From Amorphophallus konjac (lineage: Eukaryota; Streptophyta; Magnoliopsida; Alismatales; Araceae): 64,000 nucleotides of DNA. The stretch lies in NCBI GenBank assembly GCA_022559845.1, contig CM040127.1:33566708-33630707 (forward strand), read 5' to 3'. Made by a program: the position numbers and the translations under genes. The notes below the pieces were generated by a model. It had not been told where the DNA came from. It saw only the letters and a list, made by a program, of their open reading frames with translations, and did not search any database. Positions 44,838 to 56,895 of the stretch are shown here, piece after piece. Numbering within the stretch: the stretch's first letter is position 1; every line of letters starts with the position of its first letter.

Positions 44838-47800
44838 TTATTGATTGAACGGGGGCGCCGGAGCGTGGAACAGTCTCAAGTGCCTTCCATTAAGAGGCGG
44901 GAACTGAACTTCCCCGCGGTGGTTGACGATTACATAGGCCCCACCTTCGTAGACTTTTTGGACTACGTAGAGTCCGAGCCAGTTCTCATTCAGCTTACCC
45001 TTAGGGTTGGCAGCCATGAGGTCTCTTCTCTTGACCATGACGAGGTCGCCTTTTTTGAATTCGCATTCCTTGACAAGCTTGTCAAAGGCGCGTGCAATCC
45101 GGGCCTGGTAGATCTGAATGTTCTGTTGGGCCTGGAGCCGCTTTCCTTCTAGACTGGAGAGTTCATCAAGCCTTCGTTCAACGTTGGTTTGCCCTTCAAG
45201 GACAAGACCATGCTGAATGGCGACCCTGAGGGACGGTATCTCCAGTTCGACGGGGACGATTGCTTCCAAGCCGTATACGAGAGAGAAGGGCGAGCAGCCC
45301 TTTGGGGTCTTGTATACAGTTCGGTACGCCCAAAGCGCTTCATACATTTTTTCTTCCCAGTCCCTTTTGTTAGAGCTAACAGTTTTAGCCAGGAGAGTGC
45401 AAAGTGTCTTATTGAAAGCTTCGGCCAGCCCATTGGCTTGTGGATTGTAAGGAGTCGACGTCCTCCAGTCAATTTTGTATTTTTCTGCTAGTCGGTAAAC
45501 CTTCTGGTTGCGGAAGTGGCTGCCGCTGTCTGACACAATCCGGTCGGGCACGCCAAAGCGGAATATAATGTTGCGGCGGACAAACCTGACCACGATTTCT
45601 CCGGTGACCTCCCGTAAGGCAACAGCCTCTGCCCAGCGGGAGAAGTAGTCGGTCGCCGACAGAATGTATTTGCAGCCTGTGGAAGATGCGGGTAAGGGGC
45701 CCACAACATCTGTTCCCCATTGGGCAAACGGCCAACTGGGCGCGGTTGGGTGCAGTTGCACGGGAGGCCTCCTGGGTATAGTGGCATGCTCCTGGCATCT
45801 CTGACACAACTTAGCGTACTCGCAGCAGTCGTTGAACATTGCAGGCCAATAGTATCCAAGTTTCTTGATTTCAATTTTCATCTTCGGCCCCGCCTGGTGT
45901 GCGCCAGCTGTGCCGGCATGGACTTCCTTCATAACCCTCCAAGCTTCTTCAATGGACAAGCATCGGAGGAGTAGCTTCTGTTTGGCATCCGCCACAATTC
46001 GGAACAATATTCCGTTTCGGAGCTCATAGGAGTCTTTGGTTCTGACTAGCTTGATCCTTTCTTCTCTTCGGTCAGGTAATTGCTGGTGTTTGAACCACTG
46101 CATCAGGGAGGCTCTCCAGTCAGGTAGGCCGATGGCTTCTGCTGCAGTGACCTCTAGTTCTTCTTCTTCTGGCTCCTCTTCTATCATGCTGGGCATCCGG
46201 CGCTGGTTTATTACTTGGATATGGAGAGATCCATCTGGAGGCACTACCAGTGAGCTTGCTAATTTTGCCAATGCGTCGGCTTGTGCGTTCTCCCCTCTGG
46301 CGACATGGCCTATCTCGAGGAGGTAGAACCACTCCATGAGCCGCTTCGCCTTAGTGTGATAAGGGAGCAGCTCAGGTTTTCGGACATCGAACTATCCCTG
46401 GACTTGCTTGACGACCAGCAGCGAGTCGCCGAACACTTGGAGCATTTTGATCTCCATTTGGAGGGCGACCTGGAGGCCGATGATCAGAGCTTCATATTCT
46501 GCTTCATTATTGGTGCAGGGTTTGCTAATGCAGCAGGAAGTGTGCATCACTTCTCCGTCTGGCGATTTGAGGACGATGCCTGCTCCGGCTCATACCTTGG
46601 CGCGCCCGGACGGGGTCGCTTCTGTCCTTGAGGCTCCATCAAAGTAAAGCTGCTAGATGGCTTGTTGTATTTGGTCTACCTCCAGTGTTTCATCCTCGGG
46701 CAGCTCTGTGGCCAACGGGGAGTCTTCGGGCACAGGGTGTGCTGCGAAGAAATCCGCGACGGCTTGCCCCTTAACGGCCTTCTGGGGCACGTAAGTGATG
46801 TCAAATTCCATGAGTAGCACGGCCCACTTGCCAAGGCGCCCCTTTGGGACTGGCTGGAGGAGAATGTGCTTGATGGGGTCAGCTCTAGATATTAAGCTCA
46901 CTTCATGGGACAGCATGTAGTGCCTCATCTTCTTGACTGCGAAGACCAGAGCAAGGCAGACCTTCTCTATCGGAGTGTACTTGGCCTCCGCACCCACCAG
47001 TCTCCGGCTGAGGTAGTAGAGAGCCCGCTCTTTCCCCTCATCATTGTTCTGGGCAAGCATTGCCCCCAGTGAGTATTCGGTAGCTGCTATGTAGAGTATG
47101 AGCGGTCTGCCTTTGACAGGTGCCCCCAGGACAGGCGGGGTCTTCAGGTACTCCTTCAGCTGGTCGAACGCGTGCTGGCATTCATGGCCCCAGCTGAAGG
47201 GTGCATTCTTCATCATTAGTCTGTGGAAGGGTTGGCAACGCCCCGACAGGTTGGAGATGAACCTGCGGATATAAGCTAACCGGCCTTGTAGTGACCTCAG
47301 CTCTCCCAGACTCTTCGGAGGGGGCAACCCCTGGATGGCCTTTATCTTGAAGGGGTCGATCTCGATCCCTCTGTGCCGGACAATGAAGCCGAGGAACTTT
47401 CCACTGGACACGTCAAAGGCGCACTTCATGAGATTCATTTTTAGCCTGTATAGCCGGAGCCTTTGGAAGACGACCCTGAGGTCATTTAAATGTTCATCTC
47501 TCTTCTTAGTCTTGACGACCAGATCGTCGATGTAGCATTCAACCTTGTTGTATAGCAGCTCGTCGAAGATCTTGGTCATCGCCCGCTGATATGTGGCACC
47601 AGCGTTCTTGAGGCCGAAGGGCATCCTCTTGTAGTGGAATATCCCCTTGGGCGATCTGAAGGCTGTGTGAATCCGGTCGTGGTCGGCTATCCAAATCTGG
47701 TTATAGCCGGAGGAGCCGTCCATGAAGGACAGGGCCTCGTGGCCGGTAGTTGCATCGATCATCACTTCAGTGATAGGCACCGGGAAGTCATCTTTTGGGC

Positions 47801-50800
47801 AGGCTTTGTTCAGGTCGCGGAAGTCCACGCAAATCCTGATCTGTCCATTCTTCTTTTTCACTGGTACAATGTTGGCCAACCATGTGGTATATTGGTTTTC
47901 TGCCACGAAACCGACATCTATGAGCTTGTCGACCTCCTTGCAGATCTGGCTGGTCAATTCCGGCCTCATGCGCCGGGGAGACTGTTTCACTGGCTCCACC
48001 TTAGGATCGATGGACAATATGTGCTGAGTCACCTCGGGGCTGAGTCCGGGCATTTCTTTGTAGTCCCAGGCAAAACAATCCCGGAACTCTTGCAGCAGCT
48101 TTATGTATTGTTCTCTCTCACGAGGGGGTATGAGAGCACTCAGAAAGGTCGGCCTGGGGTCGCCTTCTGTGCCGAGGTTGATCTCAATCAATTCGTTGAC
48201 TGTGGCCTGGTCGCCATTTTCAATTTCCGGCGGGGCTGGCGACAAATCGACGAAGTCTTGGTCTTCATTATCTTCGGGCTCGAGGATGGCATCCTCGTCT
48301 TCTTGCTCCTCCTGGCTGGGCGTGGGGGCTGGATTTGCCATGCAGTCCTCTTGGACCGTAGCCGTCGGGTCTGTGAGGTCCGCCGGTGCAGAAAGGCACA
48401 GGTCCACCTCGGGGTCTTCTATGTACTCATCATAGACAGCTTGGACGGGGGCCGGGGTAGCCGCATCTTCAGGCGCCTGGTACTGGATGGATATGGTATA
48501 GGCTCCTGCTCTAGGGCTGTCTGCCACGTGGGGGCGTGGCGGGGCTACCACATAGTCTCCCATCCTGAGCTCGTCCCTGTCGATGAGGCCTTGAGCAATG
48601 TCTTTGAAGACATAACAGTCTTCGATGGCGTGGCCCAACATCTGGTGGTAGGGACAGAACAGTGGGTCCCCACTCCTTCTGGCGTCTTGCGGCCTCCTGG
48701 GCCTTGGGAGGGAAACCTTGCCGTAATAGCATGCCCAGTCAAAGATACCCCGAGTCTTCTCCTTTGGGAAGGAATAGGGCTTCTGCAACTTCTCCTGGAG
48801 TGTCACGTCTCGCCGGGCTGGCCGCCCAGCCAAGAGGCTTGCTGCACTTCTTGCTTCTCTTCTCAACGGGGCGGAGGTGTCCGGACTGGTGCCTCAGGGC
48901 CGGGGCAGATGGCCACCCCACGGGGGAAGAGAACCCTGGATCAGGTCGGCGACCAGCGAGGTTAACTCAGCCAGCCGCACTTTTAGCATCTCGATCTCCC
49001 GTTGCTGCCTGTGGTACAAGGCGTACATGACGGGGTCGTATCGAGGGGAATTCGGAGCATGGCCCATGCTACTGCTCCTTGCTTCGCCGGCCCACCGGAG
49101 CGAAGGTGCCTTGACGGTGTGCCCCTCCGGGGTCGGTTCCTCGGAGAAAGAGGAGGTCTTCCCCATGCAGCGGCGGATAGGGTTCCAAAGGAACACTTCT
49201 TCATCTTGTGCCTCCTCAGTCGGAGAGCTGGGATATACATCTTGGTGGGCTTCCCTCAAATTTGCAGCTTCCGCAGGGTCGTCACCGGACAAGGCCGAAA
49301 TTGATATCACATCAGCCTCGTAGTAATCTTCTAGTGAAAAACCCAGACCGGGATGCTTGGTAATTTGCAGCAACCGTCGATCCAGGTTCGGCGGGTTCCA
49401 CATCTTTTCAAACATCTTCTTCCGGCTGGAGGGCAGGTATGGAGGAATCTTCTGCTTTCTGACCATCCCGGCTGCCCGGTCAGTCAGGTGAGGAAGTCCT
49501 GCAATGGGGACGTGCGGGTCATGCAACTCGTCAGGGAATCGGCAATCATCGTCTTCCCTGACTGGCTTTTCCCCCGCAACATAGAAGATAGTGGGCGGCC
49601 CTTCAGGGTTAGGCACCTCGAAGGTTCTCAGCTGCTCGGCTGCTTGGCATTCTATTTCTATTACCGGCTTGACGATCCCTGGGGGGACCCTGACATCTTG
49701 TAGCAGGTCTTCGAGGCAAGGTGCCCCCGGTGTAGGGTAGATGGCGAGAGGAGCCGCCCTGAATACCCCTTTTTGTTGTGCGATGAATGGTACATGCGGG
49801 GGAGCCACATAGCCCGGGGGTGGCGGAGGAAACCAGCCACCTGACTCCATTTTCTTCTTTCCCTTGTCTCGGGCAGCTTGAGGAGTTTGCTTCGCCTTTT
49901 CCAGGTACAGATTAGCATCTGATAAGTGACACTCGAACACCTCGAACGGGTGGAGGTCGGCGAAGATTCTGACTTCTTTCCCCTCGCAGGGGTACTTAAT
50001 GCACTAATGTAAGGTGGAGGGCACCACCCTATTCTGGTGTAGCCAAGGCCGGCCAAGCAACGCCTTGTAGGAAGTGTTGGAGTTGATGACGTGGAACTGG
50101 ACTTTGGAGGTGAAGTCGTCAAAGGTCAAGTTGAACTCTGTGACCCCCATGGGCACCTCACATTTCTGGTTAAAGCCAGCAATCCTGACATTTTTGACCT
50201 CAACCAGGTGTACGTCAAAGTAGTGCTTTTGGTACACCCGGTACGGGAGTATATTCACTGCTGCGCCTGGGTCGATCAAGACCCTGTTGATGGGCTGGCT
50301 GTTCAGCTGCCCTTTCATGTAGAGGGGCCTGTTATGGCTGTAAGTCGGCAGGAGCATGTCATCTTCTGTGAAAGCCACCACTACTTCAGGTGATATTTCT
50401 GCCAAACAGGCTTCAAGGTGTGCTGGCGTCTGGAGTGCGGCGATGATGGCTTGCCGTGTTTCTTCGTTCAGGGACAGCATCTCCCATACCGTAAACCGGG
50501 TCGAGATTTTCTTGAGGTGTCTGACTATTCGCTCGGTCGCCCGCACCTTGAGCAATTTCATCTCTTCGGGCTTGTTGCGCCTGCCCTCATCCTGGGGTTG
50601 GGGTGTCAGGTCAGGGGACGCGAGCTTTGTGGGCTCCGTTGCAGCCTGCCGAGCCGGCGGGGCCTACTGGGCTTCCTCTGTTTCTCGCATGAATTCGGCG
50701 AGGTTTGGGATGCCATTGAATTCTCCTTCTGGCTGAGGAGGAGTAGCCACCGGTAGAGCTCGGGGACTGCTTGCTTTCCTGGTGGAGGGAGGCACTGGGG

Positions 50801-53800
50801 AGCGCACCTGCTTGCCTGCTCGGGCTGACAGGAATTCGGCGAATGAAGGGGTGCCTTGACTCCTGGCCCCACCGGGATAGAGACACGATGGAGGAGGGAT
50901 CTCGGCGCCTCGGACCTCAGGGTCGGGAATCTGGTATGTTTGTTCTCCCCTGAGCATGATGATGAGGTTGTCCTGAGGAGGGCGCCCCCATTTCCTTCCG
51001 GACCTGGTGGCGTGTTGGGAGGTGGACGCCTCAGCTTGATTCACCTCTGCCGGTTCCTGGGGTGGCTCTTCTTCTTTTTCTTCCAGGGAGAGAGCGGTGT
51101 CGAACAACGCCGAGAGGGTGTTGCAGGCGAAGACGACCTCCTTCTTCTTCTTGCCCCTCGGTCTTCTCTTCTTCTTCTTCTTGCCTGCTGCAGCGGGTGG
51201 CTGCTCTTGAGGAAGTTCACCCCACAGGGGAGGCTCTTTCTCTGCATAAGCTTCTGTTCCCGGAGCCAGCTCGAGTGATTCGAACTCCTTCCAGGGGACA
51301 TACTCCCTCAGCTCCACAGGCTAGATTTCGGGCTGTTCATAATCTTCGAGCCCATCAATAATAGCCTGGAGTCTTTCAACCGCCGGGCTAGTCTTCTTGT
51401 GCATCCGCAGCGGGACAGAACTCTTCTTGTTGTGAGTGGGCCGCCTCATGACCAGCCTAGGGGCCGTGTCGTGGCAAACCGGGCTTGCCGGGGGCGGTGT
51501 AGGCAGGGGCGCTGCCACCCTCGGGTGAATTCCTGGGGTAGGCCGAGAGGCGCGCGCCTTTCTAGTTTTTCTGGGTATAGTCTGCCACCCTTCTTGGTCT
51601 TGAGCTGGGGCCATGATGAAGGTCTCATAAGTGACGCGGGCGCAGGCCTCCGCCCACTCCTCTGGCAGCTCCTGCTACAATGAGACCATGTTGACGGAGG
51701 AGGTTATGCTGGGCAGCTCATGCGGCTGCGGGGGGTCTACTTTATGCTCCCCCATGTCTAGCTCCCCGTTCTTGATTAGGGCTTCAATAACATCCTTGAA
51801 GACGTAGCAGTCTTCGATAGTATGCCCGAGCACCCGATGGTATAAGCAGAAGCGCGGATCATCTTTCTTCTTTAAGTCACCGGGCCTCTTCGGCTCTGGC
51901 AGTGTGATTTTGTTATAGTTGGTTGCCCATTCGAACAGGAGCTTGGACTTGTCTCGGGAGAAGGAATAAAGCTTGTTTTTCATCTTCTCCCTTAGTGAGG
52001 GGCCCTCCCGCCGTTCTGTAGTTCTGGGCGGAGGAAGGTTGGCAGCCGCCTTGACTTTCTCTTTCTGCTTCTCAAAAGCCTGGAAGTCTAATGTGTGCAC
52101 TTCAGGGGGAGCTGGCTTCTTCTCGGCCTGTCTGGCCCTCTGGCTTGACATGGCTAGGGTGGAGGAGTATCGGGCCAAAAATGCCTCGATCTCCGCTACC
52201 ACATTATTCAGGCGGTCAAACGTCTTGACCTCGGTGCCGATCATCCTTTCCAGGATTTCTTTCTTCAAGTTTTGTTTGCAGATCTGCACCGCATCCTCCT
52301 GGTGCGGGGGACGCCTGCACCTCATGCTGAGGTTCCTCCATCTCTTGATGTAGTCGAGGGCCGACTCATCGTTCTTCTATCTCGTGGCATAAAGTTCTGC
52401 CACGGTGACCTCCCGTTCTGCAACATAGAATCTTTCTTTGAACTTCTTTTGCATGTCGGGCCAATCAGCGACGGACCCGGGCGGCAAGCCGGAATACCAC
52501 TCAAAGGCAAGACCGGTGAGTGTTGAACCGAAGAACTTCAGGAGGTAGGCCTCATCAGCAGCTAGATCTCCCATGATGTTCACATAGTAGGCAATGTGTT
52601 CCCTAGGGGACCCTTGCCCGTTGAATTTTTCAAACTTCGGCGGCTTGGTGATGCCGACCGGCAGCTTCCTTGCGGCATAGTGGGCCGGGTAGGGTACCCG
52701 GTCGACGTCAAACGGCGTCTGATCCCCTTCGCCCCTCTCGGCCAGCTTCATATCTATCATCTGTTCGAGCATCAACCGGCTGACTGCTGCCGGGTCGACC
52801 GGATTCGGGTAAAAATGAGCGGGCTGCGCACTCGGGGTGGCTACCACGGTCGCCCGGGGAGCCATGGGGGACCCTTGTGAAGGCGGAGCCTGTGGCGGGG
52901 CCACTGCCGTGCAATGTGTTTGCTGTGGGGGCGCGCCCCCGAGTGGATTGAGGGTTGCTGGGAGAGCTGCCTCTGAAGACTGCCCCCTATCCCTGGGTAC
53001 TTCGGGTATGACCTCGGTCTGCCAGGACATCGGGGGTGGTGTGTTCCGCCCACTTAGCTGCTTCTTGAGTGACTCGATTTCCTGCTGGAATCACTGTATC
53101 ATGAGCAGCATTGTAGGGTCAGCTGTGGGGAGACTGGGCATGCCCCCTGTCTCTTCGGCCGGGGCGTCCTCGGATGATGTCGAGGGTCCGCCACTCGTGT
53201 CGCTGGTGGTGACCACGTTGGCCGCGAGGGCCTCAAGGGGTTCTTCAGGTAGGCTCCCTTCGGCCCCTGCGGGGGTCGCGCCGCCTGCCGCTCTCCCTCT
53301 TCTAATAAGGGGTCCCGTCCTGACGGCTATTCTGGCCAATTCTTCCAGATCGGTGGGCAAGGCCCCATACCGACCATGAACTCCTGCCATGTTGTAGGTG
53401 AATGTTTGCCATTTCTTGTTCTTGTTTCTTTTTGTAGCCCTCCTGGACGATCTCCCTGGGAACACCAGTCTATCAAAGACCGACCATCGGGGCGGCGCTT
53501 CCTCCCGTACAGGGGACTGGCGCGACTCCTCCGGACGGGTCCTCGACTCCACGCTAGGTGCGGGTCGGGCGCCTTCCTCTTGAAAAGAGGAAGCCATTGC
53601 CCCCAGCAGTCTCTGGCGACCGGCGGGGGTGCTACCCGGGCCTCGGAGGTAATTCCTCATAGCCTGCTCGATCCCTTCCCACTCCTGGTCAGGGAGAGCG
53701 GCCTGGGGTTGCATGTCGCTGACAGCGGCAGGAGGAGAGCAGGCCGTGAGAGCCGGGCGGGCGGCATTGTGCCGGCGCCCTCGGCGACGGCGGCGGGCAT

Positions 53801-54509
53801 TCTCGGACGGCGCCGGGATGACGGGTGCCGGTCGGGAAGTTGGGGTCATCACCACGACCCTGTCATCTTGTCGGGCCCTCCTCGGGCGGAAAGCGCTGGG
53901 CCCCGCTTGGGCAGGTGTAGCAGGCTGGGCCCCCTTGGGTACCCAAACTTGTTTCAGTTTGGCCGGCCTGTGTAGGGTTGCGGGCGTTGCCCTTTCCTTC
54001 AGCTTCTCCAGTCCTTGGAAGGAGTTGCGGACTGGGATGGTCGGGACGACGCGGTCCGGCGTCGCCTGGGACCTCTGCCCGTCTAGGCGGACTCGGAGGG
54101 CCCCAACCGTCATGGACTTTTCGGAGTTGGACATGCGACGCCCTGAGCCGGCGCCGGTGTTGCTCCTACGAAGCCTCCTTCGATGGGATGCCGACCCTTG
54201 GTGGGATGGGCCGGTAGTTTGGTGCACGTGGTGCACGTTGCAGCTCAGCGTCGTTGTCAGGACGCTGGTATTGTTCTTGGCCATAGCTCGGCCGGCAGTA
54301 GCTTCAGTGGCCCCCGGGGTGGGAGCGTTGACCTGGTACTCTTCGGGCGCCTTCACCTCGAGGATGTTGGCGAAGGCTACCCCCAAGAAGTTGGGGAAGC
54401 CCACGGTGGGAGGGAAGCTCCTGAAGTTGAGGGGCACCGCCAGGTAGCCGCCTCGGACATGGTTCTCCACGACTTGAGGGCCGCAAACAACAGCCATTGT
54501 CGGTTCCAT
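44838..54509 (-). pseudogene. Tat-lineage Ty3/gypsy gag-pol, one 3224-codon frame with ten internal stops
   Basis: Start chosen at MEPTMAVV (54509). Order: N-terminal region; gag (52.8-52.4 kb); a C-x2-H-x4-H-x4-C finger (FCLYHRVLGHTIEDC, C at 51848); protease (LIDPGAAVNILP, 50.27 kb); a second homologous finger (FCPYHQMLGHAIEDC, 48656); RT (YIDD at 47534); a first RNase H lacking the usual Asp (LYIAATEYSLGA); an archaeal-type second RNase H (FDGA, NNEAEYEAL, GDS; 46.64-46.33 kb), diagnostic of Tat; integrase (HHCC, then D, D, E in WGTDVVG, VSDSGSHF and GLAEAFNK). Stops: TAG at 52379, 51677, 51323, 50666, 50006, 46655 and 46394; TGA at 53093, 48896 and 46592 (first base given). The natural stop is TAA. 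No frameshift was found. Confidence 0.92.
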
Positions 54510-54837
54510 GATGCCTCTCTCTCTTCTTCTGCATTTAAGAAAGTAGCACAATTAGTATTACAAGAAGGGGGCTGCGGGGCCCCTAATTTCGGCAAAGAGA
54601 TGAAGGGCGGATCAGTCCCACCGGGCGTGCCAGAGTTGTGTGTGAGCGACGTCACGCGGTTCGGAGTAGAGCTGGATGCGGGGAAGAGGAAGAAGCGGAG
54701 AGCGCGCGGGCTCCTTCTTTTTTGTTTGTTTTGTTTGCTGCAACACAGAAATGAGAGGAAAGAGAGAAGGGGCCACCACGGGAGATTGCTCCGGCGGGGC
54801 GAGCGGGACAAGTATGATATAGCAAAATATGGGGATT

Positions 54838-55310
54838 AAACGGCCATAGCGGGAAGTGACTCGCCGCGACCTCGGGGGGACGGGAATGATGCAAAAATTA
54901 AATAACAAGAATTGAAACGGCCATTGGGGAAGTTACTCGCCGCGGCCTCGAGAATATGAACAGAATATAACAGAATATAGAGAAAATATGAGAACAGAAA
55001 TTTAAACGGCCATTGGGGAAGTGACTCGCCGCGGCCTCGATGATATGAGCAGAATATAACAGAATATAAAGAAAATATAAGAACGGAAATTTAAACGGCC
55101 ATTGGGGATGTGACTCGCCGCGGCCTCGATGATATAAGCAGAATATAACAAAGCATAAAGAGATCGTAGGAATAGAAAATTAAACGGCCATTGGGGAAGT
55201 GACTCGCCGCGGCCTCGATGATATAAGCAGAATATATAACAAAATATAAAGAGAATATAGGAAACAGAAATTTAAACGGCCATTGGGGAAGTGACTCGCC
55301 GCGGCCTCGA
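54838..55310. repeat. 89-bp tandem repeat in the leader of element A, about six copies
   Basis: AAACGGCC recurs at 54838, 54915, 55004, 55093, 55182 and 55274. It is followed each time by ATTGGGGAAGTGACTCGCC and GCGGCCTCGA and then AT-rich filler. It stands between the gag start and the LTR of element B. Confidence 0.9.
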
Positions 55311-55495
55311 TGATAAGATGTGATCGCCAGGGGCCAAAAGACCCCAAAATAAGAAGGTGATCGCGCCTACCTCAAAAGCGGGAGATGGCGGGTTGCTTCT
55401 TCCTCTCCTTCCGGCCGGCCGACGGAGAGGGCTTTCCTCGGGTACCCTTGCAAGACAACGACAAATAAATGACAAGTGGATTAGAAAGATGGAGG
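55311..55495 (-). other. leader sequence of element A next to element B
   Basis: Non-coding. A primer-binding site for element A was looked for here and not found with confidence. The five bases before LTR B (GGAGG, 55491-55495) would be B's target duplication. Confidence 0.35.
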
Positions 55496-55940
55496 TGTAG
55501 TATTCGAATCCTTGCGATAAAAATAACGAAATGATGGCAAGACACACACCTGGTTGGTGTTATCTTTTAAACCCCTCTCGGACTCGAGTAGGAGGAAAAT
55601 GAGATGATGGATGTAAGAAGTATAAGAGAAGAGGCCCCCTTGTGAAGGGGGATAGATGATGCAATATGATGAATGTAAAGGACTATGGAGAAAAAGGGGA
55701 AGAAAAGGCTTATTGGATGAGCCGAGGGTGAAATCCGGCGGAGCTCCGGCAGCGTGGGGACGACGTGGAAGCGCGGTGGATGAAGACGACCTTCCTCTCG
55801 CGAGCGTGAGCACCCGAGAAGCCGGCAGAACCTCCACCTACAAAAGAACCCACGGGTTAGAAAAATGACTCCGTAGCCTCTGGGCTCCGGCAGCCTATCG
55901 GATCACTGCTTAGCTCTTCTAGAACTGAGGGGGTGGGCCT

Positions 55941-55949
55941 CTATTTATA
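55941..55949 (-). promoter_or_regulatory. TATA box of LTR B
   Basis: On the minus strand TATAAATAG, followed by GAGGCCCACCCCC. It lies at the promoter end of the palindrome array. Confidence 0.65.
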
Positions 55950-55962
55950 GAGCTCCGGAAGG

Positions 55963-56735
55963 TGGAGGCGTCCAGGACCCTGGACACCTCCATCAGGGCC
56001 AAAATAATATTTTATTCTATTTTTATTGATTTTTTTAGAATACTTTTATGGGGGCGTCCAGGGTCCCGGACGCCTCTAACAGGTCCACCGAAAACCGACG
56101 ACGGCCGCACGCGGTTTGGCATAACGCGTGGTTTTGTGAGCGGCGCCTCGTGATTCAGAAATGGGCGCGTCCAGTCATCTGGACGTCTCTAAATTTGGCT
56201 TTTTTCACACACGACAAACCGTCGTTCGGTGGCCGGCGCCCGTGAGAGAGTTGATGGAGGCGTCCAGAGGCCTGGACGCCTCTATAAATATATTATTTTA
56301 TTATTTTTATTTGTCTTTTGTGCCAAGACTGGCATTTTGATTTTTTATAATTGTTTTTATGGAGGCGTCCAGGGACCTGGACGCCTCCATTAATTTATTA
56401 TTTTTTATTTAATTTTTTTGTCTTTTATGCCAACGGGCATTTTATATATTTTTTTATATTTGTTTTTATGGAGGCGTCCAGGGGCCTGGACGCCTCCATA
56501 AATATATATATTTTTATTTGATTTTTGTTTTGTTTTTTTATGATTATTAATATTATTTTTATTATTTTTGCATTGATGGAGGCGTCCAGGCAACTGGACG
56601 CCTCCATGATTTTGATTTTTTTTTATTTTTTGGTCATTGATGGAGGCGTCCAGGCGCCTGGACACTTCCATGATTTTGATTTTTTATTATTTTTTGGTCA
56701 TTGATGGAGGTGTCCAGGCGCCTGGACACTTCCAT
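55963..56735. repeat. array of nine palindromes upstream of the LTR B promoter
   Basis: Nine units of about 28-30 bp with arms GGAGGCGTCCAGG and CCTGGACGCCTCC around 2-4 variable bases, near 55963, 56050, 56165, 56255, 56360, 56468, 56577, 56640 and 56704. Spacers of 30-90 bp are AT-rich. Arm changes are partly compensated. In the last two units several arm positions have drifted. All lie in U3, before the minus-strand TATA box. Confidence 0.85.
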
Positions 56736-56882
56736 GATTTTTTACGGAATAATTCAAAAAAATGTAAAAAAATTCATAAAAATAGGAAATCACCAGAGTA
56801 ATTAAAAATGTGAAGGCCACCTTGGGGTATCATAGTGTAATATGAGATTTACTCAGGAGACGTCAGGAATGGCGCGTCTACA

Positions 56883-56895
56883 GCTGCCCCGCCTT
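56883..56895 (-). other. polypurine tract of element B
   Basis: On the minus strand AAGGCGGGGCAGC directly before the LTR start TGTAGACGCG. It is interrupted by a few pyrimidines, so less certain than the other tracts. Confidence 0.5.

Larger units (their letters stand above)
32566..55495 (-). mobile_element. element A: giant Tat/Ogre-like Ty3/gypsy retrotransposon, 5' LTR not in window
   Basis: Minus-oriented unit. It has a leader with an 89-bp tandem repeat (54838-55310), gag-pol, an 11-kb 3' untranslated region containing tandem arrays and an antisense PMD gene, a polypurine tract and a 3' LTR starting at 33762. The visible part is at least 21.7 kb. The 5' side stops at 55495 against the LTR of element B, which has different termini. 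I infer that B is inserted into A and that A's 5' LTR lies beyond the window. The left limit (32566) is tentative. Confidence 0.7.
55496..56882 (-). repeat. LTR of element B (1387 bp), Tat-like
   Basis: On the minus strand it starts TGTAGACGCG at 56882 and ends ATACTACA at 55496, giving matching TGTAG and CTACA termini. A polypurine tract sits just outside the start (56883-56895). A TATA box is at 55949-55941. Because no primer-binding site follows the end, and the purine run precedes the start, it reads as a 3' LTR whose element extends to the right. Confidence 0.68.

Noticed and set aside
47634..48965. Plus-strand frame of 443 codons opposite Tat RT
   Set aside because: Antisense shadow of a well-identified RT region; long only because of high GC and codon bias on the other strand.
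44838..54509. Programmed read-through or a variant genetic code reading TAG as Gln
   Set aside because: The same window has an ordinary nuclear gene with standard code, other copies of elements decay the same way, and methylation-linked C-to-T change explains TAG and TGA without recoding.
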